Positions 28,109 through 37,611 of a DNA stretch of 64,000 nucleotides are shown here, piece after piece. Within the stretch, counting starts at the first letter, position 1. Every line of letters starts with the position of its first letter. The translations under genes and the position numbers were made by a program. Below the pieces are notes generated by a model. The model was not told the DNA's origin. It ran no database searches and saw nothing but the letters and a program-made list of their open reading frames with translations. Source of the DNA: Paenibacillus caseinilyticus (GTDB taxonomy: Bacteria; Bacillota; Bacilli; Paenibacillales; NBRC-103111); NCBI RefSeq assembly GCF_027533645.1, contig NZ_JAQAGY010000007.1:62001-126000 (forward strand). Direction: 5' to 3'.

Positions 28109-28849
28109 TTAAATCAACCCGCCATTAACCCGGATCGTTTGGCCTGTGATCCATTGCGATTGTTCGCTTACGAGGAATTCGATCACATTCGCAATATCCT
28201 CCGGTTCACCGATCCTGCCGAGGGCAATGGACCTCTTCAGCCCCTCGATCTGCACCTCCGTCTTGCCTTCCAAGAACAGCTCGGTGTTCACCGGACCCGG
28301 AGCCACCGCATTGATTGTGATCTGCTTGACGGCGAATTCCTTGGCCAGCTGGCGGGTGAACTGCTCGACCGCTCCTTTGGTCCCCGCATACACGCTGTAG
28401 TCAGGGAACATGTGCCCCGTGACTGAGGTGGAAAAGTTAATAATTCTCCCCCTCTCCTCCATATGCTTCATCGCCTGCTGGCACGCAAAAAACGTCCCTT
28501 TGGCATTCAGCAGAAACTGCTTGTCAAAATCCTCCTCCGTCACCTCCTGAAGGGGTTGAATCTTCAGCATACCAGCATTATTGACGAGGATATCCACTTG
28601 GCCAAAATGCTCCAGCGCTGCGGCGAACAAGGCTTCCACCTCGGCGGGCCTGCTGAGATCCGCCTGAACGGCTGCGGCTTCCCCGCCGTTGTGCTTGATG
28701 GCCTGAACCACCTCCGCCGCCTTGTGAGGACTGTTCGCATAATTGATGACCACCCGGGCCCCCAGCCCGGCGAGCTGCTCGGCGATCGTCCGTCCGATCC
28801 CTCTCGAGGATCCTGTAACAATAGCGGTTTTTCCTTGTAGATTAGGCAT
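28109..28849 (-). CDS. Short-chain dehydrogenase/reductase (FabG-like)
   Basis: 246 residues from the ATG at 28849 (AGGG nine bases upstream; the ATG at 28858 abuts that site). Classical SDR: cofactor motif TGSSRGIG (about 12-19), NNAG, catalytic Tyr and Lys in YSVYAGTK, and the PGPVNTELF loop. It reduces or oxidises an unknown alcohol/ketone with NAD(P)H. It is divergent from the AraC-type gene at 29028, whose relatives usually control an adjacent oxidoreductase. Confidence 0.87.
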   Translation of the reverse strand: MPNLQGKTAIVTGSSRGIGRTIAEQLAGLGARVVINYANSPHKAAEVVQAIKHNGGEAAAVQADLSRPAEVEALFAAALEHFGQVDILVNNAGMLKIQPLQEVTEEDFDKQFLLNAKGTFFACQQAMKHMEERGRIINFSTSVTGHMFPDYSVYAGTKGAVEQFTRQLAKEFAVKQITINAVAPGPVNTELFLEGKTEVQIEGLKRSIALGRIGEPEDIANVIEFLVSEQSQWITGQTIRVNGGLI

Positions 28850-29027
28850 AGTGATCATCCCTGCTTTCTTATTCCTATTGACCGTTGTTCGTCTGCCGGC
28901 CTCTAATTACAGTATAGGGAATGCTCGAAGGAACCCGGTAGACTGTTCCTGTTCGCTCCTTGCCTGATCCTCTTCGGATTCAGTACAATGGGATTATTAT
29001 CCTTGCTCTAACAAAGGAGCGCGAACC

Positions 29028-29966
29028 ATGAACCCCATCGATACTTCCGCTGACCTCTCCCCTTACCAGCAAGAGCTGGTTCTGAGGATTCAGCGTCATA
29101 CTCCGTCGGAGGGCCTGCACGAGACAGCAGTGCCCGGTCTTCGATTCATGCGCGCCTCTCAGGTATCGGAGCCGATGCCTGCGGTCTATGCCCCTTCTCT
29201 CTGCATGGTCGCGCAGGGCTCCAAGACGGCCGCGCTGGGAGAGGAGCTGTACCGGTACGATCCGGCAGCCTATCTCGTCACTTCCGTTCACCTTCCCATT
29301 ATCGGGAAGGTTGCTGAAGCCTCAGCGCAGCTCCCCTACTTGAGCCTTCAATTGGATTTTCGTGCAGATGTCATCGTGGACATCGTCAAGGACGCAGGTG
29401 TCCCAGGCACCAGCAGAACGGACAGCCTACGCGGCATAGCGTTGAACCGTCCCACCGCTTCGCTGCTGGATGCCGTACTCCGTCTTGTTAGGCTCCTGCA
29501 CGCTCCCGCGGATATTCCCACCCTTGCGCCGCTCTTCGTCCGTGAAGTGCTGTACCGGGTACTGCAGGGCGAGCAGGGCGCGCTCATCCGGCAGTTCGCG
29601 GTTATCGGCAGCCATGCGCACAGCATCTCCAAGGCCATCCAGCTCCTTCACCGCGATTATTCCAAGGCGCTGCATATGGAAGAACTGGCGAAGGAAGTCA
29701 GTCTGAGCCCCTCTGCCTTGTTCAAGCATTTCAAGAAGGTCACGGCATTGAGTCCTCTGCAGTATCAGAAAGCGATCCGGCTGCAGGAAGCTCGCCGGCT
29801 GCTGCTTACGGAGCGTCTGGATGCCGCCGAGGCGGGATTCCGCGTCGGCTACGAGAGCCCTTCCCAGTTCAGCCGGGAATATGCCCGCCTGTTCGGACGC
29901 CCGCCGATCAGCGATGTGCTGCACGTGCGCGAGTCCGCTCTACCCCAAGAATCCTCGTCCCTTTGA
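29028..29966 (+). CDS. AraC-family regulator with AraC_N sensor domain
   Basis: 312 residues; AAAGGAG eight bases upstream of the ATG. The N-terminal part (about 25-180) matches the AraC_N type sensor (YAPSLCMVAQGSKTAALG, LVTSVHLPI). The C-terminal double helix-turn-helix (about 205-300) reads LHMEELAKEVSLSPSALFKHF and then AAEAGFRVGYESPSQFSREY. Such proteins activate a divergent redox gene; here that is the SDR gene 178 bases away. A terminator overlaps its stop codon. Confidence 0.88.
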   Translation: MNPIDTSADLSPYQQELVLRIQRHTPSEGLHETAVPGLRFMRASQVSEPMPAVYAPSLCMVAQGSKTAALGEELYRYDPAAYLVTSVHLPIIGKVAEASAQLPYLSLQLDFRADVIVDIVKDAGVPGTSRTDSLRGIALNRPTASLLDAVLRLVRLLHAPADIPTLAPLFVREVLYRVLQGEQGALIRQFAVIGSHAHSISKAIQLLHRDYSKALHMEELAKEVSLSPSALFKHFKKVTALSPLQYQKAIRLQEARRLLLTERLDAAEAGFRVGYESPSQFSREYARLFGRPPISDVLHVRESALPQESSSL

Positions 29967-29983
29967 AAGGGATGAGGATTTTT
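29950..29983 (+). terminator. Terminator of the AraC-family gene
   Basis: AATCCTCGTCCCTTT pairs with AAAGGGATGAGGATT (one G:T), then five T. Confidence 0.85.
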
Positions 29984-30368
29984 ACATTACAGGGCCCGTA
30001 TACTCCCTATTCAACTTCACAGACAGCCGGTAGTCCCGGTCGATATGCTGTATTCAACTCCACTATGCCGGATTTAACCAGCGTTAGGCCAATCCTCTTC
30101 TGCGTGGACGAAGTGACCGCAATCACATGTCAGGCTTATTGACGGCCATTCTAGATACCGCTTACATTGGACGTATCCGGCACACTTGGAACAACATAGA
30201 TCGGGTGTTCCAGCCGTACGGGTCTATCGCAAGCATGCCTCAACTCAGGCCTCCATGAAAGGAAGTGATTCCTGAAGCCTGACGACAAGGGTTTCCCGAC
30301 AGCTTAGGTTCAGTCACAGACGGGCGACCAGACCCGCAACCATTCCACTGCCGAAAGGAACGATGTTA
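29984..30368. other. Leader region of the pectate lyase gene
   Basis: No open frame of coding character. A nested hairpin (CAGGC...GCCTG with inner AGGAA/TTCCT) lies about 80-120 bases before the start codon and could affect the mRNA leader. Confidence 0.4.
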
Positions 30369-31697
30369 ATGACAACTTCCAGCACAATGAAACGCCTATG
30401 GACCTCCTTCACCGCCATCTCGGTACTCTCCTCCGTCCTCTTCGTGATGCCTGCAGCGCAGGCGGCAACCCCGTATGCGGATTCGCAGCTCGGCGTCAGT
30501 GACGGATGGGGATCCCGTACGGGCTCCGGCACGACGGCATTCACGCTGAACGGCGGCAAGTCTACGTCCTCCACAGCGACCCCTGTGACGGTGGTCACGA
30601 CACGCGACCAGCTCAAAACAGCGGTAGCCGGCACGACCAAAGCAGTGATCCTCGTGCGGGGAACCATTGACCTGAACGCCGGCAATACGGAATCTACATA
30701 CGCCTCCGGCACGGGCTACAGCCTGGCCACCTACCAGAATGCTTATTATAATAACGACTCGGCCGTGATCAGCACGCAGGAAACCGCCCGGGCGGCGGCG
30801 GCGGCCAAGCAGAAGAGCCAGGTTGTCATCAGCGTCGGCTCGAACAAAACGATCATCGGCGAGTCCAGCACCTCGATCATTAAGGGCGGCAGCCTGTACC
30901 TGAAGAGCTCGAATAATGTTATTATCCGGAACATCCAATTCCAGGATGCGCTGGACTTCTTCCCGCAGTGGGACCCGTCCGACAGCGGGGGCAACTGGAA
31001 CTCCGCTTATGACAGCATGACGCTGGACGGCGCAACGAACATCTGGATCGATCATTGCACGTTCGCGGATAAAGTGACGGATACGAACTCGGGGATGATC
31101 CTCAAGAACTCCAAGACCGGCGAGCTGAAACCCTTTGTCCGCCACGACGGCCTGCTCGATGCAAAGAACGGCTCCAACTTCGTCACGATCTCCTATAACA
31201 TGTTCCAGGATCATTACAAAACGTCCCTGATCGGCTCCAGCGACAGCACGACCTCGGATGACGGCAAGCTGAAGCTGACGTACCACCACAATTATTTCTC
31301 GAACTCCAAGCAGAGAAGCCCGCGGGTGCGCTACGGGATGGTTCACGTCTATAACAACTACTATACAGGGCATGCGGATCAGGTCTACGGCATCGGCTAC
31401 TCCGCCAAGGTATACTCCCAGAACAACTACATCAATGTCGATACAGCCACGTCGAAGCTCGCCGGCTATTCCGGAAGCGAGTCCGTGAAGGGCAAGCTGT
31501 ATGACACCGGCACGATCTACAAAGCCTACGGCAGCTCCACCGAGCAGTCCATCAACATCGCTACCGCTTCGTCGCCGCAGGTGGGCACCGATGTAGGCTG
31601 GGCGCCGACATCGTACTATTCGTTCAAGGCCGATGCGACAGCCCATGTTCCGAACATCGTATCGACCTACGCAGGTGCCGGCAAGCCGGTCCGTTAA
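30369..31697 (+). CDS. Secreted pectate lyase, family PL1
   Basis: 442 residues from the ATG at 30369 (AAAGGA nine bases upstream; the ATG at 30363 is too close to that site). Signal peptide ends at QAA around residue 32. Parallel beta-helix with PL1 signatures: NIWIDHCTF, Asp-rich calcium site (DGLLDAKNGSNFVTISYN), and QRSPRVRYG with the catalytic Arg. It cleaves polygalacturonate by calcium-dependent beta-elimination outside the cell. It lacks the FN3-CBM3 tail of the other wall enzymes. Stand-alone gene. Confidence 0.92.
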   Translation: MTTSSTMKRLWTSFTAISVLSSVLFVMPAAQAATPYADSQLGVSDGWGSRTGSGTTAFTLNGGKSTSSTATPVTVVTTRDQLKTAVAGTTKAVILVRGTIDLNAGNTESTYASGTGYSLATYQNAYYNNDSAVISTQETARAAAAAKQKSQVVISVGSNKTIIGESSTSIIKGGSLYLKSSNNVIIRNIQFQDALDFFPQWDPSDSGGNWNSAYDSMTLDGATNIWIDHCTFADKVTDTNSGMILKNSKTGELKPFVRHDGLLDAKNGSNFVTISYNMFQDHYKTSLIGSSDSTTSDDGKLKLTYHHNYFSNSKQRSPRVRYGMVHVYNNYYTGHADQVYGIGYSAKVYSQNNYINVDTATSKLAGYSGSESVKGKLYDTGTIYKAYGSSTEQSINIATASSPQVGTDVGWAPTSYYSFKADATAHVPNIVSTYAGAGKPVR

Positions 31698-31862
31698 GGG
31701 CTGCTTCGAAGCACTGTCACGGATACAACCGTCTGCTGCTTTGGGCGTCCGGGCCAACCCGGCGGCCGGAGCGGCAGGCTTCTTGCTGTATTGGGCTCTG
31801 GCATACAGCCAACCGAATAAATGCTTGATGATGGCAGGCTTCTCAACGATAACGGCCTTCAT

Positions 31863-33203
31863 CTATTCATTCAAGTAGGTCGTCGTCCGGTTCTGGATCA
31901 GCTTCGCGACTTCCTCCGCGGACTTCTGGCCGCTGAAGAACGCTTCGGACTCCTCATACACGATGGACAGCACTTTAATATCCAGCTCTTCATACCGATC
32001 GGCCGACTGAAGGAACTGTTTGAATTGGACAAAATCTTCATCGGGTACCTGAACCGCTTTTCCCGACGCAAGCTTATACGTTCCGCTTTTGACTTGGCTC
32101 TGAATCTCGCCGAGTTTCTTCTCGTTCACAGAGGTAAGAAGCGAGAAGCCTTCCCTGTCTGGAAGCGACTGCGCTTCTTCCGATAGCAAGAAGGCCACAA
32201 ACTTCCAAGCTTCCTCTTTGACCGCAGATTGGGCTTGTATCGCGAGCTCAGCAGAGGGAAGGATCCGGATCCCGCCGGATTTCCCTTCCGGATGCGGTTT
32301 TTGCAGCAGCTTCGGGTTCGAGAACTGCCCATAGGTTTCCTCTATCCAATCGGCAGGCGAGAACAACCGCGCGGAGTGGAACAGGTGCTTCCCGTTGTCC
32401 GCCGGTTCGGCAGTCATGATTTTATCATCGTACATTTTTTTGATTTGCCGCAGCATGTCCGCGAACGGGGGTGTATCGAATTTGGCCTTCCGGGTCGCGC
32501 GGTCGACGAACTCTCCATAGCTGTCCACTACCCATTCCTGGAGAATGACTTCAGGCGGGTCATTCTCCAAGGCATAGAGACGGTCCTTACCGCTCGCTGT
32601 CTTCTGCACGAGCTGTCTGGCTGTCACTTCGAACTGCTTCCAGTTCCAGCTTTTGTCGTCGAATTTCGCATCCGCCCTCTTCAGAGCATCCCCATCTCCT
32701 ACGAATGCTCTCAGGAAGAAACCGGCAGGCATCGAATACAAGGCGCCATTGACCCTCAAAGCGTTGAGAACGTTCGTTTGCAACTGGCTCTTATTCAACG
32801 TCTGGTCCTGTTCCAGCATCGGGTTCATATCCAGCAGAAGCTCCTTATTCACATTTTTGGCGACAGGCAGGTCGGTCACTTCGATCAGATCTGCGCCTTT
32901 GCCCGACAGCAATGCCGTGTTCGTCGTCTTTACATATTTTTCGAGATCGCCTGCGCCCCATTTTTCTCCCGGCTGCTTGAAGCTTTGGATTTGCAGGTCG
33001 ATATCCGGATGCTGCTCCTTGAATTTCTTCACAGCCGCTTCATAGTAGGGCTTCGGCGTTTTTAGAGATAAGGTAACAACCGTCTTTCCTTCTTTCGATT
33101 TCGGCTTTTCCTTACTTGCCGCCTCTCCGCTGCCTCCAGCTTGGCATGCGGTTGTCACCGTCAGCAGAATGCTGGTGAATACAAGCCCTAACTTTTGTTT
33201 CAT
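31863..33203 (-). CDS. Lipoprotein solute-binding protein of a CUT1-like ABC system
   Basis: 446 residues. Lipoprotein signal with Cys at about 20 (TVTTAC). Family-1 extracellular binding fold: ADLIEVTDLPVAK, GALYSMPAGFF, AVKEEAWKFVAFLLS near the C-terminus. Last gene of the run adaptor-permeases-binding protein. In CUT1 systems this subunit captures an oligosaccharide or glycoconjugate and delivers it to the two permeases; the ATPase is usually a shared MsmX-type protein encoded elsewhere, and none is seen here. Promoter probably that at about 36.43 kb. Confidence 0.85.
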   Translation of the reverse strand: MKQKLGLVFTSILLTVTTACQAGGSGEAASKEKPKSKEGKTVVTLSLKTPKPYYEAAVKKFKEQHPDIDLQIQSFKQPGEKWGAGDLEKYVKTTNTALLSGKGADLIEVTDLPVAKNVNKELLLDMNPMLEQDQTLNKSQLQTNVLNALRVNGALYSMPAGFFLRAFVGDGDALKRADAKFDDKSWNWKQFEVTARQLVQKTASGKDRLYALENDPPEVILQEWVVDSYGEFVDRATRKAKFDTPPFADMLRQIKKMYDDKIMTAEPADNGKHLFHSARLFSPADWIEETYGQFSNPKLLQKPHPEGKSGGIRILPSAELAIQAQSAVKEEAWKFVAFLLSEEAQSLPDREGFSLLTSVNEKKLGEIQSQVKSGTYKLASGKAVQVPDEDFVQFKQFLQSADRYEELDIKVLSIVYEESEAFFSGQKSAEEVAKLIQNRTTTYLNE

Positions 33204-33249
33204 CGTATGATTTCCTCTCTTCTATCGAATGATTGATATTCGTGAGTAA

Positions 33250-34410
33250 CTACTGCAGCCGTACCCGGCTGCCATCCTGCAGAGGCTCGCTGCTTGCCAG
33301 AATAACCCGTTCGTTCTCATACAAGCTTTCCGCTGGGACCACCGTTTCTTTACCGTTGGTTTCCGCGGAGGGAATCCGCACCTTTCGTGCGATAAAGACA
33401 TTGCCGAGAGCGCCCTTATGCTCTTCCACTTTATAGATGAATACGCCATCGCGATCCTGATGGACGGCCTCGTTCGAAATCAGATGACCTTCCAGCCGCG
33501 AGGGTTTGGCGATGGTGGCATGGGCTTGCTCACCTCCTTTCAGCCCGGAACCCGCTACGTTCACGCGCACTGCTTTTTGTGCGGTCACTGCGGCGGTATC
33601 GCCCGCTTGGCCTGGCGCGTTGTCCGTGCGCGGCGCTGCGTCCGCAAATTCGGCGATGGTGCCGTCCAGGATTCTCGTCTGCCGATCCTCTGCGGTCTGG
33701 ACTTCGACCTGTATCTTGTCATCCGGTACAATGCCCAGGGCGGTCAACAACGGCGCGCCGGCCACGAATTCGAACCGGTACCCCCGGCTTTCGTTGGCGA
33801 TTACAATGTCCGGTTCAACTATGGAAGCCAATCCTGCGACTGCATTTACTTTCGTAACGACTCCATCGAACGGAGCGGTGAGTTCCTTTTGATTCGACAG
33901 ACGGTCTGCCAAATGCTTGATTTTGCGATTTTGAATGTCCAAATCGATTTTGCTTTTTTCGATATCGCGGCTGGCGCTCCGCTTCTTTAGTTCATCCCCT
34001 TCCTGTGCCGACCCGATGAAACGGTCCTGCATACTTTGCAGATCGATTTTTAGTTTTTCCCCTTGCGCCGTTTCATCTTGCAGTTCCCGTTCGGCGGAGG
34101 AGCTGTCATAAGCGATCAGAAGCTGCCCTTTCTTCACCCGGTCCCCTTCTTTCACCCCAACCGCTTTGACCTTCCAGCCGGCAGGATTCGTTAATTGGGC
34201 CTCCGCTATCGGCTTCAGGATCCCGCTTCCTTCCAGCGTATGGGACAGACTTCCCTGAGCCGGTTTTTCCGTTGTCGCCTTCGGCAAAGTCAACGACTGA
34301 AGGGTGTTGCCGAATAATGTCAACACCCCCAGCAGCCCCATAAACATGCCGAAGACCGTTTTGATTGTTCTTTGGCGGCTGCGCTGTTCAGGCTCTCCGT
34401 TCGGTCCCAT
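33250..34410 (-). CDS. HlyD/MacA-like membrane-fusion adaptor inside an ABC importer operon
   Basis: 386 residues from the ATG at 34410 (purine-rich GAGGAGGCAGGGG upstream); the TTG at 34437 is a weaker choice. One N-terminal membrane anchor (about 16-35), then a lipoyl-like half motif (AQLTNPAGWKVKAVGVKEGDRVKKGQLLIAYD), a coiled-coil hairpin (about 105-165), the second lipoyl half (KELTAPFDGVVTKV) and beta-barrel domains. Adaptors of this type normally connect exporters to outer layers. Here it lies between importer-type permeases and a binding protein, which is unusual. It may link a transporter to the thick cell wall or scaffold the sensor; this is inference. Confidence 0.8.
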   Translation of the reverse strand: MGPNGEPEQRSRQRTIKTVFGMFMGLLGVLTLFGNTLQSLTLPKATTEKPAQGSLSHTLEGSGILKPIAEAQLTNPAGWKVKAVGVKEGDRVKKGQLLIAYDSSSAERELQDETAQGEKLKIDLQSMQDRFIGSAQEGDELKKRSASRDIEKSKIDLDIQNRKIKHLADRLSNQKELTAPFDGVVTKVNAVAGLASIVEPDIVIANESRGYRFEFVAGAPLLTALGIVPDDKIQVEVQTAEDRQTRILDGTIAEFADAAPRTDNAPGQAGDTAAVTAQKAVRVNVAGSGLKGGEQAHATIAKPSRLEGHLISNEAVHQDRDGVFIYKVEEHKGALGNVFIARKVRIPSAETNGKETVVPAESLYENERVILASSEPLQDGSRVRLQ

Positions 34411-34443
34411 GCCCGCGTCCCCTGCCTCCTCTCTCAAACCTAT

Positions 34444-35322
34444 CTATCCCTTGATGCCTGACAGCTGGATGCCTTCGATGAAGTAAGTTTCCGCATACAA
34501 AAACAACAGTACCATGGGGGTCATATAGAGCATCGATGCAGCGAAAGCAATCCCCCGTTCTCCTTGGTTCACTCTCGATAAATAAACGGACAGCGGCTGC
34601 TTGAACGGATCGTCCAGGAAAATTAGCGGCTGCTCCACCATGTTCCAATAGTCGGCGAACAGCAGGACGACGAGGGCGGCCAGCCCCGGCTTCATCATCG
34701 GGACAATGACGGTACAGAATATCCTGACATGTCCCGCACCATCCATCTGGGCTGCTTCGATATAGGATGATGGAATAGGCAGGGCGAACTGCCTGAGCAT
34801 AAAAACGCCGAATGCCGCGAACACCCCGGGCCATATGACCGCAGACGGACAGTTCAGCAGCCCCAGCAGATCGGCCATCATATAATTCGGCACCAGCGTC
34901 ACTTGGAACGGCATGAGCATCGTCAAGACATAGACGAGAAACAACGCGTCCCGCCCCCGAAACTGCAGCTTAGAGAAGGCATACGCCGCCAGCGCGCTCA
35001 CGAGCGTCTGTCCTGCGATGATCGGCACCACCAGGAATACGGAGTTCCAGAACATCCGGAGGTAGGTGGAGCTCAGTACAAGCAGCCCCGTATACTGCTC
35101 CAGCGATACCTGATCCGGCAGCAGCTTGATATTCACGAACCGGTTCGTATCCCCTGCAGCGGCTTCGTTCATCTGCCCGATCAGCCCATAGTTAATCTCA
35201 ATTTCCTTCTCCGTCATGAGCGAATTGGTGAAAGTAATCAGGATCGGCAATAGCAGCACCGCCGCGATGACGGCCATGATGATCGTGATCGTCCACTTTT
35301 GCCACACGCCTGAATATTGCAA
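34444..35322 (-). CDS. Carbohydrate ABC permease, MalG type
   Basis: 292 residues, TTG start with AAGGAGG seven bases upstream. Six hydrophobic segments; the ATPase-contact loop (EAA) reads EAAQMDGAGHVRIFCTVIVP. A long extracytoplasmic segment (about 40-75) follows helix 1. It pairs with the MalF-type permease directly upstream (17-base gap). Confidence 0.88.
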   Translation of the reverse strand: MQYSGVWQKWTITIIMAVIAAVLLLPILITFTNSLMTEKEIEINYGLIGQMNEAAAGDTNRFVNIKLLPDQVSLEQYTGLLVLSSTYLRMFWNSVFLVVPIIAGQTLVSALAAYAFSKLQFRGRDALFLVYVLTMLMPFQVTLVPNYMMADLLGLLNCPSAVIWPGVFAAFGVFMLRQFALPIPSSYIEAAQMDGAGHVRIFCTVIVPMMKPGLAALVVLLFADYWNMVEQPLIFLDDPFKQPLSVYLSRVNQGERGIAFAASMLYMTPMVLLFLYAETYFIEGIQLSGIKG

Positions 35323-35339
35323 CCGGCTCCCTCCTTCCG

Positions 35340-36224
35340 CTATTCCATGAACCGCCGGAAGCGGCGTTCGAGTGCAAACAGCCCGAGAACCACAAGCAGA
35401 ATGCCCCCCGCCATCATCGCCGCCGCCGCGGTCAGTTTCTGAATATCGAGCGACATGAACATATTGTTCATATAGTGCTGCAGCATATAGATGCTGTCAT
35501 GCGGATAATCGCCTGCGATCAAATACGTTTCGCGGAATACTTTAAACGAGTTAACGACCGACATGATGACGACAAAAAACAGCGTCGGCGTTAAATAAAC
35601 AAGCGTAATGCTGCGGAACTGCCTGAAGCGTCCGGCGCCTTCCATATGTGCGGTTTCGTAATAGTCCTTTGGAATTTGCTGAAGTCCCGCCAAAAATAAA
35701 ATCATGCTGTAGCCCGTGTTTTTCCATAAATAAACGCCGATCACCACATACCGGGCTCCCTCGGTCTTCATCCAATCCACACGGGCGAATCCGAAATCAC
35801 TGAGCCACGCGTTCAGCGAGCCGTTCCAATCGAGCAGAATCTGCCAGATGAGCACAATCGAGGCTACAGGAACGACCAGCGGCAGCACGTAAGCCGTCCT
35901 CAGCCCGCTGCGCCAGAACAGATTCCGGTTCAGCCCCATCGCCAGTCCTAAAGAAAGCCCTGCCAAGACCGGAACGCCGACCACCGTAAAATAGAACGTA
36001 TTGGATGCCGCTTGACGAAAGGAGCCGCTCGCCAGCAGCTCGCGGTAATTCGTCATTCCAACGAACTCGCTGTCGGCCGGGCTATTCATGAAGGAGTAAT
36101 AGACAACCATGGCGAACGGAATCAGGTAGAACACCCCAAAGCCGATCCCGCTCGGTGCAAGAAACAGCAGAGCCGCCGCTGCATCGCTCCGGTCCCTCAG
36201 CATCTTCCTTCCCAGCTTCTTCAC
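35340..36224 (-). CDS. Carbohydrate ABC permease, MalF type
   Basis: 294 residues, GTG start with poor ribosome site (an ATG seven codons in is possible). Six hydrophobic segments; EAA loop YETAHMEGAGRFRQFRSITL. First gene of the transporter run. The 250 bases upstream hold the 52-bp element shared with the vanY promoter, so its expression is likely under the adjacent two-component system. Confidence 0.87.
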   Translation of the reverse strand: MKKLGRKMLRDRSDAAAALLFLAPSGIGFGVFYLIPFAMVVYYSFMNSPADSEFVGMTNYRELLASGSFRQAASNTFYFTVVGVPVLAGLSLGLAMGLNRNLFWRSGLRTAYVLPLVVPVASIVLIWQILLDWNGSLNAWLSDFGFARVDWMKTEGARYVVIGVYLWKNTGYSMILFLAGLQQIPKDYYETAHMEGAGRFRQFRSITLVYLTPTLFFVVIMSVVNSFKVFRETYLIAGDYPHDSIYMLQHYMNNMFMSLDIQKLTAAAAMMAGGILLVVLGLFALERRFRRFME

Positions 36225-36426
36225 GAAGCGGCAATCGCCGCTTGACCATCACCGCCTAACTGCACCCGCACCGCGGCGTTCCTGCTGTTCACCGTTTCCG
36301 TCTGAAGGCGTCTGCCCATCGGATCATCCCTGCTTTCTGTTCATAGTCATGGCCTGGCGGTCAAGGAAGACAAACAAAAATACCCTCCTTCCTCATCCCC
36401 CGTATTTCCACCCCTTCCATTCATAG

Positions 36427-36478
36427 GATAGAAAAAACGGTTTAATAAGAAGTAGGGTAAACTTAAAATTTCTCTTAA
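36427..36478 (-). promoter_or_regulatory. Shared 52-bp element A, upstream of the ABC operon
   Basis: 42 of 52 positions are identical, without gaps, to element B at 39276-39327. On the minus strand it starts with two TTAAG half-sites 12 bases apart, followed by CTTCTT and an A/T-rich stretch. It overlaps the stop codon of the histidine kinase gene. It is a candidate binding site for the OmpR-type regulator. Confidence 0.65.
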
Positions 36479-37611
36479 CTCTTCGCTTGAACGTTATCGG
36501 AAGGAGGATCATGAGATACCTGAAAATGGGGCAATCGCACTTCAAAGACTGTATGCCTCAAGCTGCTGTGGGCTGTAACCGTTCCTTCATGCTTCATCAC
36601 TATATTCTTCGTAATGAAAAGCCCAAGACCCGTGCCACCCTCTTGATGCGTGCGTGCCTTGTCGCCGGTATAGAACATATCAAAGATATGCGGCAGCTCC
36701 TCGGGCTGTATAGGATCTCCATAATTGATGACTTGAACCACAACCGCATCCCCATCCGGATAAGCATTCATATCGATGAACAGGCCGTCTTTGCCATAGC
36801 GGACCGCATTGGTCAACAGATTCTCAAAGACGCGGGCGAGCAGATCCCCGTCACCGGACACGAGCAGACCCGGAATCACGTTCAATCGGGCCGTCGACTG
36901 ATGCTTCTCAAAGATAGGGTACATTTCTTCGCCCAGCTGGATCAGCAGCTCGCTTAGATCGATTGGTTTTTTTTCGAAGGCAAGCATGCCATAATTCATT
37001 CGGACGATTTCGAAGAGCTCGTCGACAAGCTTGCCCAGACGCTGGGACTTCTGGTAAGCAATCATCGCATACTGTCTGACTTGCTCTTGGGTCAGCTGTT
37101 CGTCGTTCAGAATAAAGTCCAAATACCCTATAACGGAAGTCAGCGGCGTACGCAAATCATGAGCCAAATTCAAGACCAGCTGATCCTTGCTGCTCTCCGC
37201 AAAGTCTCCTCTGGCAACGGCTTGCTGCAATTTTTCGCCCGCCAGATTAATGTCTGTCGCAATATCCTCGAATTCGTCTCCGGATGAAATGGATACGCGC
37301 TGCTTGAAGTCGCCATTGGCGAGATGACGAATTCCCCCCGAAATTTCATTGAAATAGGTGGCATAGGGCTTCGTAAGAATAAAGAAGAACAACGCCGCCA
37401 GCGGGATAAAAAAGAGCAAAAAGAAGTTAATATCCCCGACAATATTGATGAACAGACGGACATAAGCCAGCGGATCCTCAAACTTCACAAACGTACGATA
37501 ATAAAGCTGAAGCACTTTATAGAGCAAAAACGTAATGAGGCCCGAGAGCAGCATGCTCAGCCCCATGATGACAAGCATTCTGGACCGGAAGCTTCTTACC
37601 ATGCTAGCCAT
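36475..37611 (-). CDS. Sensor histidine kinase, VanS-like
   Basis: 378 residues. Two transmembrane helices (about 12-33 and 57-78) flank a very short (about 25-residue) outer loop; then a HAMP domain, H-box LAHDLRTPLTSVIGY with the phospho-His, N-box ENLLTNAVRYG, and G-boxes GTGLGLFITKNI. The tiny extracellular part suggests that the kinase senses within the membrane or via a partner, e.g. a transporter. The gene overlaps the end of the regulator gene by eight bases, so the pair is co-translated. It autophosphorylates and passes phosphate to the regulator. Confidence 0.9.
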   Translation of the reverse strand: MASMVRSFRSRMLVIMGLSMLLSGLITFLLYKVLQLYYRTFVKFEDPLAYVRLFINIVGDINFFLLFFIPLAALFFFILTKPYATYFNEISGGIRHLANGDFKQRVSISSGDEFEDIATDINLAGEKLQQAVARGDFAESSKDQLVLNLAHDLRTPLTSVIGYLDFILNDEQLTQEQVRQYAMIAYQKSQRLGKLVDELFEIVRMNYGMLAFEKKPIDLSELLIQLGEEMYPIFEKHQSTARLNVIPGLLVSGDGDLLARVFENLLTNAVRYGKDGLFIDMNAYPDGDAVVVQVINYGDPIQPEELPHIFDMFYTGDKARTHQEGGTGLGLFITKNIVMKHEGTVTAHSSLRHTVFEVRLPHFQVSHDPPSDNVQAKS

